The notes below the pieces were generated by a model. It was not told where the DNA came from, did not search any database, and worked only from the letters and a program-made list of their open reading frames with translations. Positions 32,690 through 43,290 of a DNA stretch of 64,000 nt are shown here, piece by piece (positions within the stretch are counted from its first letter, which is position 1; each line of letters begins with the position of its first letter). The DNA comes from Dryocosmus kuriphilus (lineage: Eukaryota > Arthropoda > Insecta > Hymenoptera > Cynipidae), in NCBI GenBank assembly GCA_038277395.1, contig CM076196.1, positions 93,254,385 to 93,318,384 of the forward strand. Direction: 5' to 3'. Made by a program: the position numbers and the translations under genes.

Positions 32690-33705
32690 CATTAAATTCT
32701 ACTCTATTACCAAAGTCTAACCCACGGAAACTCGTCGTACCGAAAAAATTACGAAAAAATTACGAATCAGGTGCTAAAAGAAAATCATGACAGTACAGAA
32801 GTGGGACATTTAGGTTTCGAGAAAACACATTAGAGAATTTCAGAGTACTCCTTCTGGCCAGGGATGTATTCGGAAGTAATCAAATACGTGAAAAAATGTA
32901 CGGTATGTCAAAAAACAAAACCGAGTAACCAAGTTAAAATAGGGCCAATGGGAAAAAGAATAGTAGAAGAACCATCGACCATGATTTCTGCAGATATCAT
33001 GGGACCATTATCAACATCAAAAAAGGGTAAAAACATGTATGTATTAGTTCTCGTGGACATTTTCACAAAATGGGTGGAAATTATCCCTACTAGAAAAGCA
33101 AACGGAACTACAATAGAAGCAATTTCATAAGCGTGTCATTTCCCATTGGGAAACCACAGAAAGGTATAACAGGACGCTCAACCAGATAATTAAAGCCTAC
33201 CCAGATAATGATTATTCTACATGGGACGAACATATGGAGGATCTACAGTTTGCCATAAATGCAAGTAAAAATACGACGACACAATTCACGCCTGCATTTT
33301 AAAATTTAGTTCGCGAATTAGAAACAATCCAATCCCTGAAAGGAGACTTAGAGGGAGACAGTTAAATAGAATTTCAGAGCTTGAACAAGTGGACGGACAG
33401 GCTCAGAAGATTCCAAACAATAAAGGAAGGATTCCAAAAGAATTTGGACGAAGCTAGCGAGAAACGGGCTTCAAGGTATAATTTAAGGGAAGGGAAATCG
33501 AATTTAAAAAGGGAGACAAAGTCTTAAAAAAGGTATCATATCTGTCAAATAAGGTAGATACGAAAGTAGGGAAACTTTTTGACCACCACGAAGGTCCACT
33601 TATACTTAAACGAAAAATCTTCTCCACAATTCATGAATTGAAGAACCTCAAAGAAAAAACCATTGGGGAATTCAACATCAACGATTTAAAATTAGAAAAT
33701 TAAGA
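32690..33705 (+). pseudogene. Integrase (copy C), second Asp block deleted
   Basis: HHCC finger (ENHDSTEVGHLG ... KCTVCQK) at about 32787-32913, then ISADIMGPLSTSKKGKNM with the first catalytic Asp and VDIFTKWVEIIPTRKANG (32864-33130). After KRVISHW the sequence jumps at about 33155 to a YNRTLNQIIKAY-like stretch. The TDNG block present in copy B and the region leading to the Glu are missing, so it is catalytically dead. The C-terminal GPLI/FFD-like module is at about 33560-33700. Confidence 0.8.
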
Positions 33706-34310
33706 TCGATGTTATAAGATATAGGTAACAGAATTCGAATTGAACTGATCAAAGTCACAGGCATTAAGGTTAGGCACACCATAATTACAGGTTAATGATT
33801 TTAAAATTGAAATTCGCAACAGGCAAGGTATATGTGGTCATGTAATTTTGATATACTCCGAAGTCCAAAACAAAAATGCAACTCCATAGTTCATAGACAA
33901 ACTTAGGACACAGAACAATTTCAATTTTATAGCAAAATAAGGGTACAAAGACAACTCCAAGGGTGACTCTGAAACGAGTCCCGACAAATTGAGGAACTCC
34001 ATACAAAAACTCCAGACTAAAAACAAGGAGACAAAACACCAGGACAGGCTTTTGACCGGATCAGTTTCTTTCTTTTCAAGAGCGAGGGAGAAGCAGGGAA
34101 TGCCAAGCTCTCGAATGGCTTCGGACAAGGAAAGCAGGAGGGGAGGAGAGAAGTATCAGGACGAGCGAGGGACAAAGAAGACAATGGCATTGGGGGGCGC
34201 CTTCCCGCTGAGGAAACAATTAATTTAAACATTATTTTGTTTTTTATGTTGTAACATTAGTTAAGGCATTTTACTTTCGAGCTGTTCCTGGTAAACACTC
34301 GAACCACGTT
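33706..34310 (+). other. 3' non-coding region of copy C
   Basis: No counterpart of copy A's extra ORF. Small open frame 33989-34228 (MRNSIQKLQTKNKETKH) has no known motif and is antisense to other short frames. Confidence 0.5.
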
Positions 34311-34323
34311 AGAGGGAGGGGGG
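34311..34323 (+). promoter_or_regulatory. Polypurine tract of copy C
   Basis: AGAGGGAGGGGGG immediately before TGTAACGCGG of the 3' LTR. Confidence 0.9.
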
Positions 34324-34606
34324 TGTAACGCGGACGTTACCGGGTGTGTGACAGGGACCGGGGCCGAACCCGGCCGGAAACCTACGACAGTTCCCGACCG
34401 GTCAGTCGTTTGCCGGTTCTCGCCACTCGCCTGAATTTAGTCTTAACCGGAGCATCATTCAGTCTTTTCGAGTCTCTTGTTGGCCCTCCTGCCAGCAGTA
34501 TTTAAGGAGTAGTTGCGTTAATCTGTCACATGGTCTTTTGTTTACTTAGATCGAATCTCCGCTCACCATTATTGTGTAAAAATCACTCGACCTTCTTAAG
34601 TCTCAG

Positions 34607-34638
<32 letters not shown>
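34324..34638 (+). repeat. 3' LTR of copy C, left part
   Basis: Matches the 5' LTR up to the (TA)n tract (34606-34638), where the nested insertion begins. It contains the extra 70 bp absent from the 5' LTR. TATTTAAGG at about 34499. Confidence 0.9.
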
Positions 34639-36744
34639 TGTGAGCAATGAGTTATAGAAAAGGGGTTAATTTATTAAAAATATTAAGATTAGATTATAGA
34701 AGGGTCCTGTACATAGGCAACACTCAAAACGCGTAGGACTCTAGAGTGACGCATAGCCTAAAGACAGGGTAGTATGCAATGTATAAGACGGAAGGGTCCC
34801 ACCTACGCACTTCAGGAAGTGAAGGGGAGAAATGCGTGGGAGGAAATCCTTAAAAGGCGGAAGCAAACCTAGAAAAGTTAGTTATCCACCGATCTCAGAA
34901 GCACGAGCTTCTGCTCTCTTAAAGAGTCTACTCCTGAAAAGGAGAGGAGTCTTCACTCCTAGCCTTTGGTTATATTTTACTTGTCAATATTCTGACTCGT
35001 GCTTCTGTGGAATTCTCGGTTGTGCTAACTCCCCTCTTGTACGTTGCGAATTTTGAATATTATACCTCTGTATTTTAACCTCAACTTTTTTGTTGAATAT
35101 TATACGTGCGGATTTCAAATTGAATATGGATTTTGAATACGATATTTATATGAGCGAGGAATTTTAGATGTGATTCATGAGTGCAAATTTTGAGGTGATC
35201 TAAAGTGATTTGAAGGAAGGTGAAATAAGTGTGAATTTCTTTTGATATAATTCGAGAGATGTGAATGTCTGACGGTGATATAAAAGATGAGATTTCAAAT
35301 ATAGAATCAACGTTATACGATATTAGGGAGAGAATTATCTGTGTGAGGAAGAATTTGACAACAATATAATGTTAAAATCAAGATAAATGATCTTGATTAT
35401 AGAAATTTGAACATTAATACATGATAAATTGGATTGTGTCAAAGTGTAGAGAGGAGTAAAATCTGATATTGTTTAGATGAGAAATATTTGGGTGTGAATA
35501 TGATGAGTGACTAGGTCCAAGTGACGGAAGATTAAGAAAGAATTTTAAATTTCGAATTTAACCTTAATTGAGGGAAGAAAAGATTAATATCAGAAACTTT
35601 GTGGTTTTAAAAAAAACTTAGTTTTTCCAGTTTACGTGTTGCGGAATATTTCAGCATACAATTTTCTGGCTTGACAAGAAGAAAGAATATATTCTTTCTT
35701 TACTACCAAAATAAAAGAGAAAATTGTCTTTCATTTATTTCCGGACTGATAAGAGCAAAGAATTTATTCCTTGACTCCTATACGAGAAGGAACTTTGTGT
35801 TCAATTTCCAAGAATCCCGACTGATAAGAGATGAGAATTTATTCTCTCCCTCCTATACAAGAAGGAAATCATTTTTAAATCAAACATCATTTTCTAGACT
35901 GACAAGGGGTAAGAATTTATTCTTTTCCTCCTGTACAAGAAGGAAATCATATTTCTGTTTTCTTTTACGAATTCATTTTGACTTTATGCCTTTTGGCAAC
36001 AAGGCCTGAGATTTATCTTTAATTTGATACACAGGAGAAATAAAGTATTCAAATTACAACAAAACGTAGACTTGCTATTTCTTTGATTTTTCTTGATTAC
36101 TGAAATATTGTCCAAGTCTCCATTCAGACAAAAAGGTGAGATTTATCGTACCTTTCTGTACTTGAAAATTCTTGCACAAAATTTTGGGAAATATTACAGA
36201 CAAATATTTATCTCTGATAAAAAGAAAATGAATTGATCCTTTTCTTTCTGTACAGAGAAAATCTTGTACGCTAAGGATTCTTAATTGTTTCCAAAGATAT
36301 TTAGAATTGAATCATTCAAAGTGCAATCCGCAATACCAGAATAGAAAAAGAAATGGTCAAATAATCAAAAAGGGGTCAGATAAAAGAAATAGTATTTTTA
36401 GTACTCTTGGATCTGCGCCTCATCATTATGTTTAAAGAATGTGTGTGATTAGGATAAATTAGGAATAGATTAGTTAGAGATATTTGTAAAGGTAGTACGA
36501 GCGAGTTAGGACAAGTTTACCATAAGTAGAATAGCTGAAAACATTAGAAGTAGATAGAAGTGTGAGGGAAACGTATAGGTTAGTTTAAACAGGTAGAATA
36601 AATAAAGGGAATCCTTGTATGCCTAGCTAGAATAGGTTTTTATGAATAAACGTTATTGTATTAATAAAAGGAAAGTCTTGTTTTTTACTCGCGTGTCGTC
36701 CCTTATTTAATAATTAGTTATTAAACAAAAAAATAAAAAAAAAA

Positions 36745-36747
<3 letters not shown>
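34639..36747. mobile_element. Unclassified 2.1 kb insertion inside copy C's 3' LTR
   Basis: It breaks the LTR between its (TA)n tract and the TTTTACCATCACC segment, which resumes after 36860. The left end reads TGTGAGCAATGAG. On the right, ...TTATTAAACA (to 36727) is followed by an A-rich run to about 36747. TG...CA ends suggest a solo LTR; the A-rich end instead suggests a LINE or SINE tail. The target lies in TA repeats, so no duplication can be read. AATAAA signals at about 36036 and 36644. No long ORF; the 35671-36009 frame lies in internal repeats. Edges are uncertain by about 20 bp. Confidence 0.6.
35665..35960. repeat. Degenerate internal tandem repeat, about 65-75 bp unit
   Basis: Units of the form GACTGATAAGAGnnnAGAATTTATTCyyT...CTCCTATACAAGAAGGAA recur about four times, with two weaker ones near 36215 and 36250. 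Each unit has inverted halves (AGAATTTATTCT), so hairpins are possible. Confidence 0.65.
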
Positions 36748-36799
<52 letters not shown>

Positions 36800-36815
36800 A
36801 TATATATATATTATA

Positions 36816-36861
<46 letters not shown>

Positions 36862-36944
36862 CTTTTACCATCACCCTGTATTTCATTGTGTATTTAACCT
36901 TGTCTTGGCGTCCGCATCCTTATCGTTAGACCTCATGCTTTACA
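36748..36944 (+). repeat. 3' LTR of copy C, right part
   Basis: A long (TA)n tract to about 36860, then ACCATCACCCTGTATTTCAT ... GCTTTACA, matching 26937-27032. AGTT follows at 36945. Confidence 0.88.
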
Positions 36945-36948
36945 AGTT

Positions 36949-37640
36949 ATGGCAGGAGAAAGAAGAATCGAGAAAGTGCTTTTTCTCAAAAACGATTTAA
37001 CCGACTGTGATGAACAAAGTATATGTTACATAAATCAATGTGAGTAAAATAAAAAAATATGTAAAAAAATTTCGATAAAGAATACGATCAAAAAAAATTT
37101 GGAATCTTTTAAAGCATTTTTTTTTGTCATATTTTAGAGATACACTTACAATTTTTACTGAGAAATATCTTCAGATTATCTGCTTTAACATATATTTTTG
37201 CTGAATTTTTTGTGAGGTATAAGATGGGTAAACAAAGTAAAAATCGTACATGCACCGCTGCGCTCATACAGCACCCTCTCTCACAGCCGCGCAAAGCTAC
37301 CATCAAGCGGCTCAATCTATTTTATGAAAAAAAAGTGTCATCAATATCAATGAGACCATTAAGAAACAAATTCTGTTGAAAAATACATCTCTTAATTTTC
37401 TCGCAGGAAAATTCTTTAGTTATCTGCTTTAACATATATTTTTTCCGATATTTTTGTGGCGGTATATCCTGACTGAAAAAATCAGACACGCAGCGCTGGC
37501 CAGTGTGACAAAGGACTGGAATCGAGAAAATAGACAAAAATTACACAGGCTTTCAATTTTTTTGGGTGTTATGTGAAACTGAGAAACAGAAGATAATCAC
37601 ATATACTGTAATTTGTTTCTGTGTTTTATATAAGGCATTG
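36949..37640. other. Spacer, no gene seen
   Basis: A+T-rich. It contains two weakly similar stretches at 37180-37215 and 37420-37455 (ATCTGCTTTAACATATATTTTT), a diverged direct repeat about 240 bp apart. Confidence 0.4.
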
Positions 37641-37644
37641 CGTA

Positions 37645-38940
37645 CGGGGTCTGTCCGAAAAGTATCTGGAAGACCTTCATACCTCTACGCTGGTGTTTTC
37701 TTCGCCATCCAGCGAGACAAGTATTTCCCATCAGATTGAACGACGCGCTGCCAGTGTTGCTTCCACTTCCTGAAGCAGTCCTGGAAGTCAGTTTTCGAAA
37801 TAGCCTTTAGTGCACTCGTCGCATTTGCCTGAATCATCTCTGTGTCATCAAACCGATCTCCTTTGAGTGGAGTCTTTAATTTTGGAAATAGCCAAAAGTC
37901 ACAGGGGGCTATGTCGGGAGTATACGGAAGCTGGCGAAGCTGTACGACTTTGCGCTGTGTCAAATATTGCTGCACAATGTTTGATGAAAGCGCTGGCGCA
38001 TTATCGTGCTGAAGAAGTTACTCACCGCTTGACCAAAGCTGAGGCCGTTTTCTTCTAACAGCGTTACGTAATCTTTTCAAAACTTTAAGATAAAGTTCTT
38101 TATTGATTGTCTGATCTGTAGGAGCGTATTCGTGGTGCAGAGCACCTTCATAACCGAAAAAAATAATCAACATTGACTTTACATTGCTGCGACTTTGACG
38201 TACTTTTTTCGGTCATGGCTTGGATGGAAGCTTCCACTGTGAAGACTGTTGTTTTGTTTCGGGGTCATACCATAAGCCCATGATTCATCACCAGTAATAA
38301 TCCTTTTGAGCACATCTTCATCATCAGAAACCATTGCCAAGTTGTCCTGAGCGACTTCAAAGCAAAGCTTTTTCTGCTCTTCCGTGAGCAATTTTGGAAT
38401 GAATTTTGCACACACACAGGTCATTCCCAGTTTCTTGGTTAAAATTTCGCAAACATTAGTTTTTCGAATTACCAGATCATATTCTAGTATGTGCACAGTC
38501 AACCCGCGATCTTCCTTAATCGCAAGTCGCACACGCTCGATATTTTCCGGTGTTGTTGTGCTTGAAAGACGGCCGCAGCGCGAATCACTGTCAATAGATT
38601 GGCGGCCATCTTTAAATCGCTTGTACCACTCATCTATCTGGCTTTTACCCATACAGTCATCTGCAGGGTTCTTTTCGATCATTTCAACCATTTTCGCACA
38701 AGTCTTATCAAGTTTAAACCAAAAGTTGATGCAAATTCGCTGTTCAACAATTTTGGTCATTTTAAGCAACAAACGAATCCGCCGAACGCCAAAAAGACTC
38801 CGTACACAAATGCACGCTGTTTGCGAACTAAGGCGTCTCGAAGGAAACTGCGCCATCGAGGGAGTTCCTGAAGCGTTGCAGTTTACAATGGTACCCGTTA
38901 GAGGGAGCTGAAACGTTCTGGCGCGGAGATTCAAAGATAT
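37645..38940 (-). mobile_element. mariner-family DNA transposon 1, one end missing
   Basis: The 3' terminal repeat is readable at 37645 (CGGGGTCTGTCCGAAAAGTA, preceded by TA). At the other side the expected inverse is absent; sequence resembling the mariner leader (GAATCTCCGCGCC, minus strand) ends near 38935 without a TIR. The transposase lies on the minus strand between. Frameshifts and the lost TIR make it immobile. Confidence 0.8.
37669..38760 (-). pseudogene. mariner transposase (copy 1)
   Basis: Starts at the ATG 38760 (MTKIVEQRICINFWFKLDKT). The N-terminal helix-turn-helix region is followed by QIDEWYKRFKDGRQS and LTEEQKKLCFEVAQDNL. Catalytic triad: ITGDESWAYG (first Asp, about 38285), LLQHDNAPA (second Asp, about 38005) and YTPDIAPCDFWLFPKLK (third Asp, about 37905), consistent with DD34D mariners. 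The first 194 codons after the ATG are one frame (to 38179). Frameshifts near 38180 and around 38050 break the rest. Typical mariner length (about 345 codons) is nearly complete. Confidence 0.85.
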
Positions 38941-39293
38941 TTGATTCAAGATATCTAAAAATGAAGGCAGTAAACGTACGCCTGTACTGTAATTGTACAA
39001 TATATTATAGCATTAACTGTAATTAAACTTATTTCGCCTTTCATTTATATGAATTTGAGAAACAAAAGAAGATCTCTTCATATTGTGACTTGTTTATGAG
39101 TTTCATATGAAGAACGTGTCATCGCTTAGATATTATTTGTCTGCAGACTTCAAGAAAGAGAGAGCAGTAAACATGCTCTTTTAATTGAACAAGATCCTAA
39201 AACATTCAGTTTTATTGACCTCGTTTTAACTTTAAGTGAATATTGTTTTACTCAATGTAAAAATGTTTACGCCGTGCTGGCTGCGACACGTTT
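38941..39293. other. Spacer, no gene seen
   Basis: A+T-rich, no frame or repeat of note. Confidence 0.4.
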
Positions 39294-39785
39294 TTGAATA
39301 AAACAAACGGTAAGAAAGGAGTGGTTAACAATACTGATGATGCAAATTCTTTTTCTCTTGTTCTAGAAAGAACAATATCTGTTGCTTATATTTTGTATCC
39401 TAAGTGTCATCTTTCTATTTATAAAGTAGAAAAAGCTAAGCAAGTTTCTGAACCAAAAACAGAAACCCTTTTTTCGTCTGAATCGACTTCCAATGATCCA
39501 ACCTTCTATTTTAAATTAAAATCAAAAAAAGCTATCGTTGATGAAGAATTCGTTGAAATCCCTATTCAGGGGACCGTTTCGACGCATAAATATTGTTGCA
39601 TTTGTTTTTCCACGAAAAATCTGACTTTAATTTCAAAAGAAGCTCGAATGCAATTGTATATTAAAAAATCTGCTCACTTCGATCGCACATTCTCATCACG
39701 CGCTTCTCGCATGGCTCGCTTCGCTCGCAAGACTGAGCGCGCCTCGAACGCGCGATTTTTTTGTTCGTCGCGCTTCGCGCTCTGA
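39294..39785 (+). CDS. 163-codon ORF with CxxC and KEAR motif, possible transposase N-terminus
   Basis: MNKTNGKKGVVNNTDDANSF start. The middle is acidic and Ser/Thr-rich. Residues about 96-118 read STHKYCCICFSTKNLTLISK followed by EARMQLYIKKSAHF. A CxxC pair followed by Lys-Glu-Ala-Arg recalls the short zinc-binding domain at the N-terminus of some eukaryotic transposases (inference, memory only). The last about 35 residues are encoded by the GCGCTTCGC-type inverted repeat and are probably not real protein. The frame reads cleanly until that repeat, so an original gene may be truncated here. Confidence 0.35.
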   Translation: MNKTNGKKGVVNNTDDANSFSLVLERTISVAYILYPKCHLSIYKVEKAKQVSEPKTETLFSSESTSNDPTFYFKLKSKKAIVDEEFVEIPIQGTVSTHKYCCICFSTKNLTLISKEARMQLYIKKSAHFDRTFSSRASRMARFARKTERASNARFFCSSRFAL

Positions 39786-39900
39786 TATGCTTCAACCTTG
39801 CGCTTTACGCTTGAATGTTTCTGGTCCTCACACTTCGTGCTCGGTTTTCGTTACTTGGCTCTTAAACTTTCAAAACACCTACTTCTAATGAAATTATTAT
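39650..39900. repeat. G+C-rich inverted repeat, left arm
   Basis: TTCGCGCTCTGATATGCTTC, CTTCGTGCTCGGTTTTC and CTACTTCTAATGAAATTA blocks match the reverse complement of 41530-41750 in the same order. It contains many GAAGCGCG/CGCGCTTCGC words. Confidence 0.7.
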
Positions 39901-40229
39901 ATTTGTATTCTGTTAAAAATTAGAAACAAAATTATTTTCCATAAAGCTCTGTCGGCTTTAAGGAATACATGCTCATTACAACACTCGCGTTTTGCGCTCG
40001 ACAATTGATTATTTTCTTAATCCATCGTCGATAAGTAAAGTTTTTTTGTGATTTTCTACATTTTTCTAAATTTCCACAAAGTAGGTTTTGGATTCTTAAA
40101 AGCCTGTTCCCACGATAACTTTCGAATGACCAATCGGATTGGATTGCGCTTTGGCACACTTCTTTAAGGCGTAAAAAGAAAGAACGGGTTCGTTAACGAG
40201 CGGTTTTTGACCAATGATTATGGTTTTAT

Positions 40230-40800
40230 CAATCAAAAACTGTTTTCTCTAAATCAAAAAATCCATTTTCCGGATAAAATATGCGAGATACAAAAAAAAA
40301 ACAGTAGGGATTAAAATTTTTCATCTCAGAGAAATCTATAAATTTTGTATTAACCATTTTTTGATAAAATTCACAGTTTTTGTTTTAATCGAGATAACGT
40401 TTTTGAAAATCATAAGTTCATATTTCCCGCTAAACTATGCAAGACAGGAAAAAAATTACAACAAAAAAAGCTGTTTACCTTAAAAAGCTCTACAAATTTG
40501 CTATCATTCATTTTTTTGCACAGACGCGTAGTTTTTGAGCTATTCGTGAAATATGTTATTAAATACAAACAAATCCACTTTTCAGCAAAACTATGCGATA
40601 TACGAGGAAATATTGAGAAGCTGAATTGTTCATCTTAAAAACCTCTACAAATGTGCTTAAAACTATTTTTTGAACCAAAGCATAGTTTATTAATGAAATG
40701 TATAATAGTTGTTTTAATACAAAAATACACTATTATAAAGCTAACAAGAAAGTTATTAGAAGTTATTGATAAAGTTGCCCGCTACTCAGGCGCATTCTCA
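40230..40800 (+). repeat. About 155-bp satellite array, + orientation
   Basis: The AAACTATGCGAGATAC-type word recurs near 40280, 40432 and 40588 (spacing about 152-156). Other unit landmarks are TTGTTTTAATCGAGATAACG and CTACAAATTTGCT. Opposite in orientation to the arrays at 41760-42370 and 42830-43290. Confidence 0.65.
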
Positions 40801-41339
40801 TCACGCTTCTCACGTTTACCAGTCGATTTATATTGAAATCGTGAATTTCTAAACTTTTTATATAGTTTGGTTAAAAAATGCAATTTTCACATTCTCATCA
40901 GAGAAGGTATTAGCTTTATGTAAAATTTGAGCCCCTCAGTTTTCATCAAATCTCCACGTTTTGAGACGCCCTGAATGAGAAAAAGCGGTTTTTACGACCG
41001 TGTCTGCCTGTCTGCTGTCGTAGTTGTCGTCCTCGTTGTCGCCGTCGTATCGTCTGTTAACGCGATAACTTTCGAAAAAGTCATCGGATTGGATTAAGCT
41101 CTGGTACACTCTTTCACGGTCCAAAAATAAAGGATGCGTTCGGTAGCCACCCACATTTAACCCTTGTTTACCACACTTCCGTAGAATTCCATTCTTGCCA
41201 GACTGGGGTGGTCGCCACCCTGGCGAGAAAATTTGTTATAAAATATAAAGTATGGAATAATTTCAACTAAAGACTTTTTGAGAACATATTGAAGATTCCC
41301 TTTAAAGGATAATATAGTTTACATATTTAAATATTAAGT

Positions 41340-41500
41340 TGAACGAGCGGTTATGATTTTATCAATCAAGAACGGTTTTTACAAAATCAAAAAATCAGTT
41401 TTGCGTGAAAACTATGCTAGATAGGAAAAAAATTTTATTCTATTATTTTAATTCTATCTTCTGGTCAAAATATGCAATACACAAAAAAATATTAAGAAGT
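41340..41500 (+). repeat. One unit of the 155-bp satellite
   Basis: AAACTATGCTAGATAGG at 41409 and AAATATGCAATACAC at about 41467, same orientation as the 40230-40800 array. Confidence 0.5.
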
Positions 41501-41529
41501 AAAATGTTTCTAATTTTTAACAAAATACA

Positions 41530-41750
41530 AATTAAATAATTTCATTAGAAGTAGATGTTTTGAAAGTTCAAAATCCAAGTAATGAAAACTGAGCACGAAG
41601 TGCGAGGACCAAAAACAGCCGAGCGCGAAGCGCGAGGTTCAAGCATATCGGAGCGCAAAGCGCGAAGATTAACAGATCGCGCGCCCTAGGCGCGCTCAAT
41701 TTTGCGAGCGAAGCGAGTGATTAGAATGTGCGAACAAAGTGAGCAGATTT
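41530..41750. repeat. G+C-rich inverted repeat, right arm
   Basis: Reverse complement of 39650-39900. The words GCACGAAGTGCGAGG, GAGCGCGAAGCGCGAGG and GAGCGCAAAGCGCGAAG succeed each other. Confidence 0.7.
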
Positions 41751-41759
41751 TTGATTAAA

Positions 41760-42370
41760 ACAACTTTTATACGTTTCATGAATAAACTATGCGTTGGATC
41801 AAAAAATATTTGTAATAAAATTTGTAGATCCTTTTGTGTTCAACAATTCTGCTGGTTAATATTTTCTCGTATCGCATAGTTTTGCTAAAAAGTGGATTTG
41901 TTTGTATTTAATAGCATATTTCGCGAGTAACTAAAAAAATATGCGTCTTTGCAAAAAAATGAATGAGAGAAAAATTTGTAGATCCTTTTAAGGTGAACGA
42001 TTTTGCTAATTATAATTTTTTTTCGTATCTTGCATAGTTTGGCGGGAAATTTGAATTTTTGATTTTTAATAACGTCTTCTCGATTATAAAAAGAACCGTG
42101 AATTTTATCAAAAAATATTTGAAACAAAATTTGTAGATCCTTTTGTTTGTTATAATTTTTTTTCGTATCTTGAATATTCTGGCAAGAAAGCACAGTTCCT
42201 TACTTTTAATAACGTTCTCTCGATTAAAACAAAAACTGTACATTTTATCAAAAAATGGTCAAAAACAAAATTTTTAGAGTTTTTTTAGATGAACAATTTT
42301 ACTCTCTACTGTTTTCTTTTTGTATCGCGCATAGTTTAACCGGAAAATGGATTTTTTGATTTTGTAAAAA
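41760..42370 (-). repeat. 155-bp satellite array, - orientation
   Basis: TCGTATCTTGCATAGTTTGG-type words near 41869, 42031, 42171 and 42321 (spacing 140-162). Units also carry TTTGTAGATCCTTTT and TTTTATCAAAAAATATTTG. Confidence 0.65.
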
Positions 42371-42829
42371 CAGTTTTTTATGGATAAAACCATAACCGAT
42401 GGGCAAAAATCACTGGTTAACGAACAGGTCCTTACTTTTTACGGCTTAAAGAAGTACGCCAAAGCGAAATCCAATCCAATTAGTCCTTCGAAAGTTATCG
42501 TGGGAACGGCCGCCGACAAAGACTATAAAGACAACGACAACGACAACGACAACAACAACAACAACAGCCAGACAGACACCGTTGTAAAAAACCGTTTTTT
42601 CTCACTCAGGGTGTCTCAAAACGTGGAAATTTGATGAAAACTGCAAAAGTCACATTTTTTTTTTCTCTGATTAGAATGTAAAAATTGAATTTTTCTGCCA
42701 AAGAATGTAAAAAATTTGAAAATTCACGTTTTTGATACTTTAATGGACTGATAAGCATGAGAAACGTGATGAGAATGTGTCTGAGTAGCAGGCATATTTT
42801 TCAATAACTTTTAATAACTTTCTTATTAG

Positions 42830-43290
42830 CTTTATAATAGAGTTTTTTTGATTAAAGCAACTGTTATACGTTTCATTAATAAACTATGCGTTGGATCAAA
42901 AAATAGTTGTACGCAAATTTTTAGATCATTTTAGGGTGAACAATTCTGCTTCTCAATACTTCCTCCTATCCCGCATAGTTTTGCTGAAAAGTGGATTTGT
43001 TTGTATTTAATAATATATTTCGCGAGCAACTCAAAAAATATGAGTTTTATAAAAAAAAGAAGGAGGAGATATGTGTAGATCTTTTTGAGATAAACAACTT
43101 TCCATATTATTATTTTTTTTCGTATCTTGCATAGTTTGTCGAAGAATTTTAATTTTTGATTTTTAATAAAGTTTTCTAGATTAAAACAAGAACCGTGCAC
43201 TTCATCAAAAAATGGTTAATACGAAATTTGTATATCTTTTTGAGCTAAATAATTTTTTTTATTATCGTTCTTTTCATGTCTTGAATATTT
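42830..43290 (-). repeat. 155-bp satellite array, - orientation, adjoining PLE-2
   Basis: Landmarks CCGCATAGTTTTGC (42973), CGTATCTTGCATAGTTTG (about 43121) and ATGTCTTGAATATTTTGG (about 43275). The last unit overlaps the end of the PLE-2 reading frame, so the repeat may belong to the 3' region of that Penelope-like family. Confidence 0.6.

Larger units (their letters stand above)
26660..36944 (+). mobile_element. Ty3/gypsy LTR retrotransposon, copy C, full length with nested insertion
   Basis: LTRs start TGTAACGCGGACGTTACC at 26660 and 34324 and end ...TACA at 27032 and 36944. The bases AGTT flank both sides (26656-26659 and 36945-36948), a 4-bp target duplication typical of gypsy elements. 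Internal order: PBS, leader, gag, protease, RT, RNase H, integrase, polypurine tract. The 3' LTR is split by a 2.1 kb insertion inside its (TA)n tract. Frameshifts, an altered protease site, an altered RT box and an integrase deletion show it is inactive. Confidence 0.93.
40960..42640. repeat. Inverted repeat pair around a CGATAACTTTCGAA / GACAACGAC block
   Basis: 40975-41160 (ACCGTGTCTGCCTGTCTGCT, CGATAACTTTCGAAAAAGTC, GGATTGGATTAAGC) matches the inverse of 42385-42625 (AGCCAGACAGACACCGTTGT, CCTTCGAAAGTTATCGTGGG, CGAAATCCAATCC). A diverged single block also occurs at 40100-40200. The 42380-42634 frame (DKDYKDNDNDNDNNNNNS) is repeat-encoded. Confidence 0.65.

Noticed and set aside
38384..38911. 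175-codon plus-strand ORF
   Set aside because: Antisense shadow of the mariner transposase.
39650..41750. CRISPR-like or bacterial array because of repeated GAAGCGCG words
   Set aside because: No regular spacers; the words form inverted arms in an insect-type transposon landscape.
42380..42634. 84-codon ORF with DNDNDNNNNN
   Set aside because: It lies within the inverted repeat block and its acidic/Asn run comes from a GACAAC repeat; no start context or homology.
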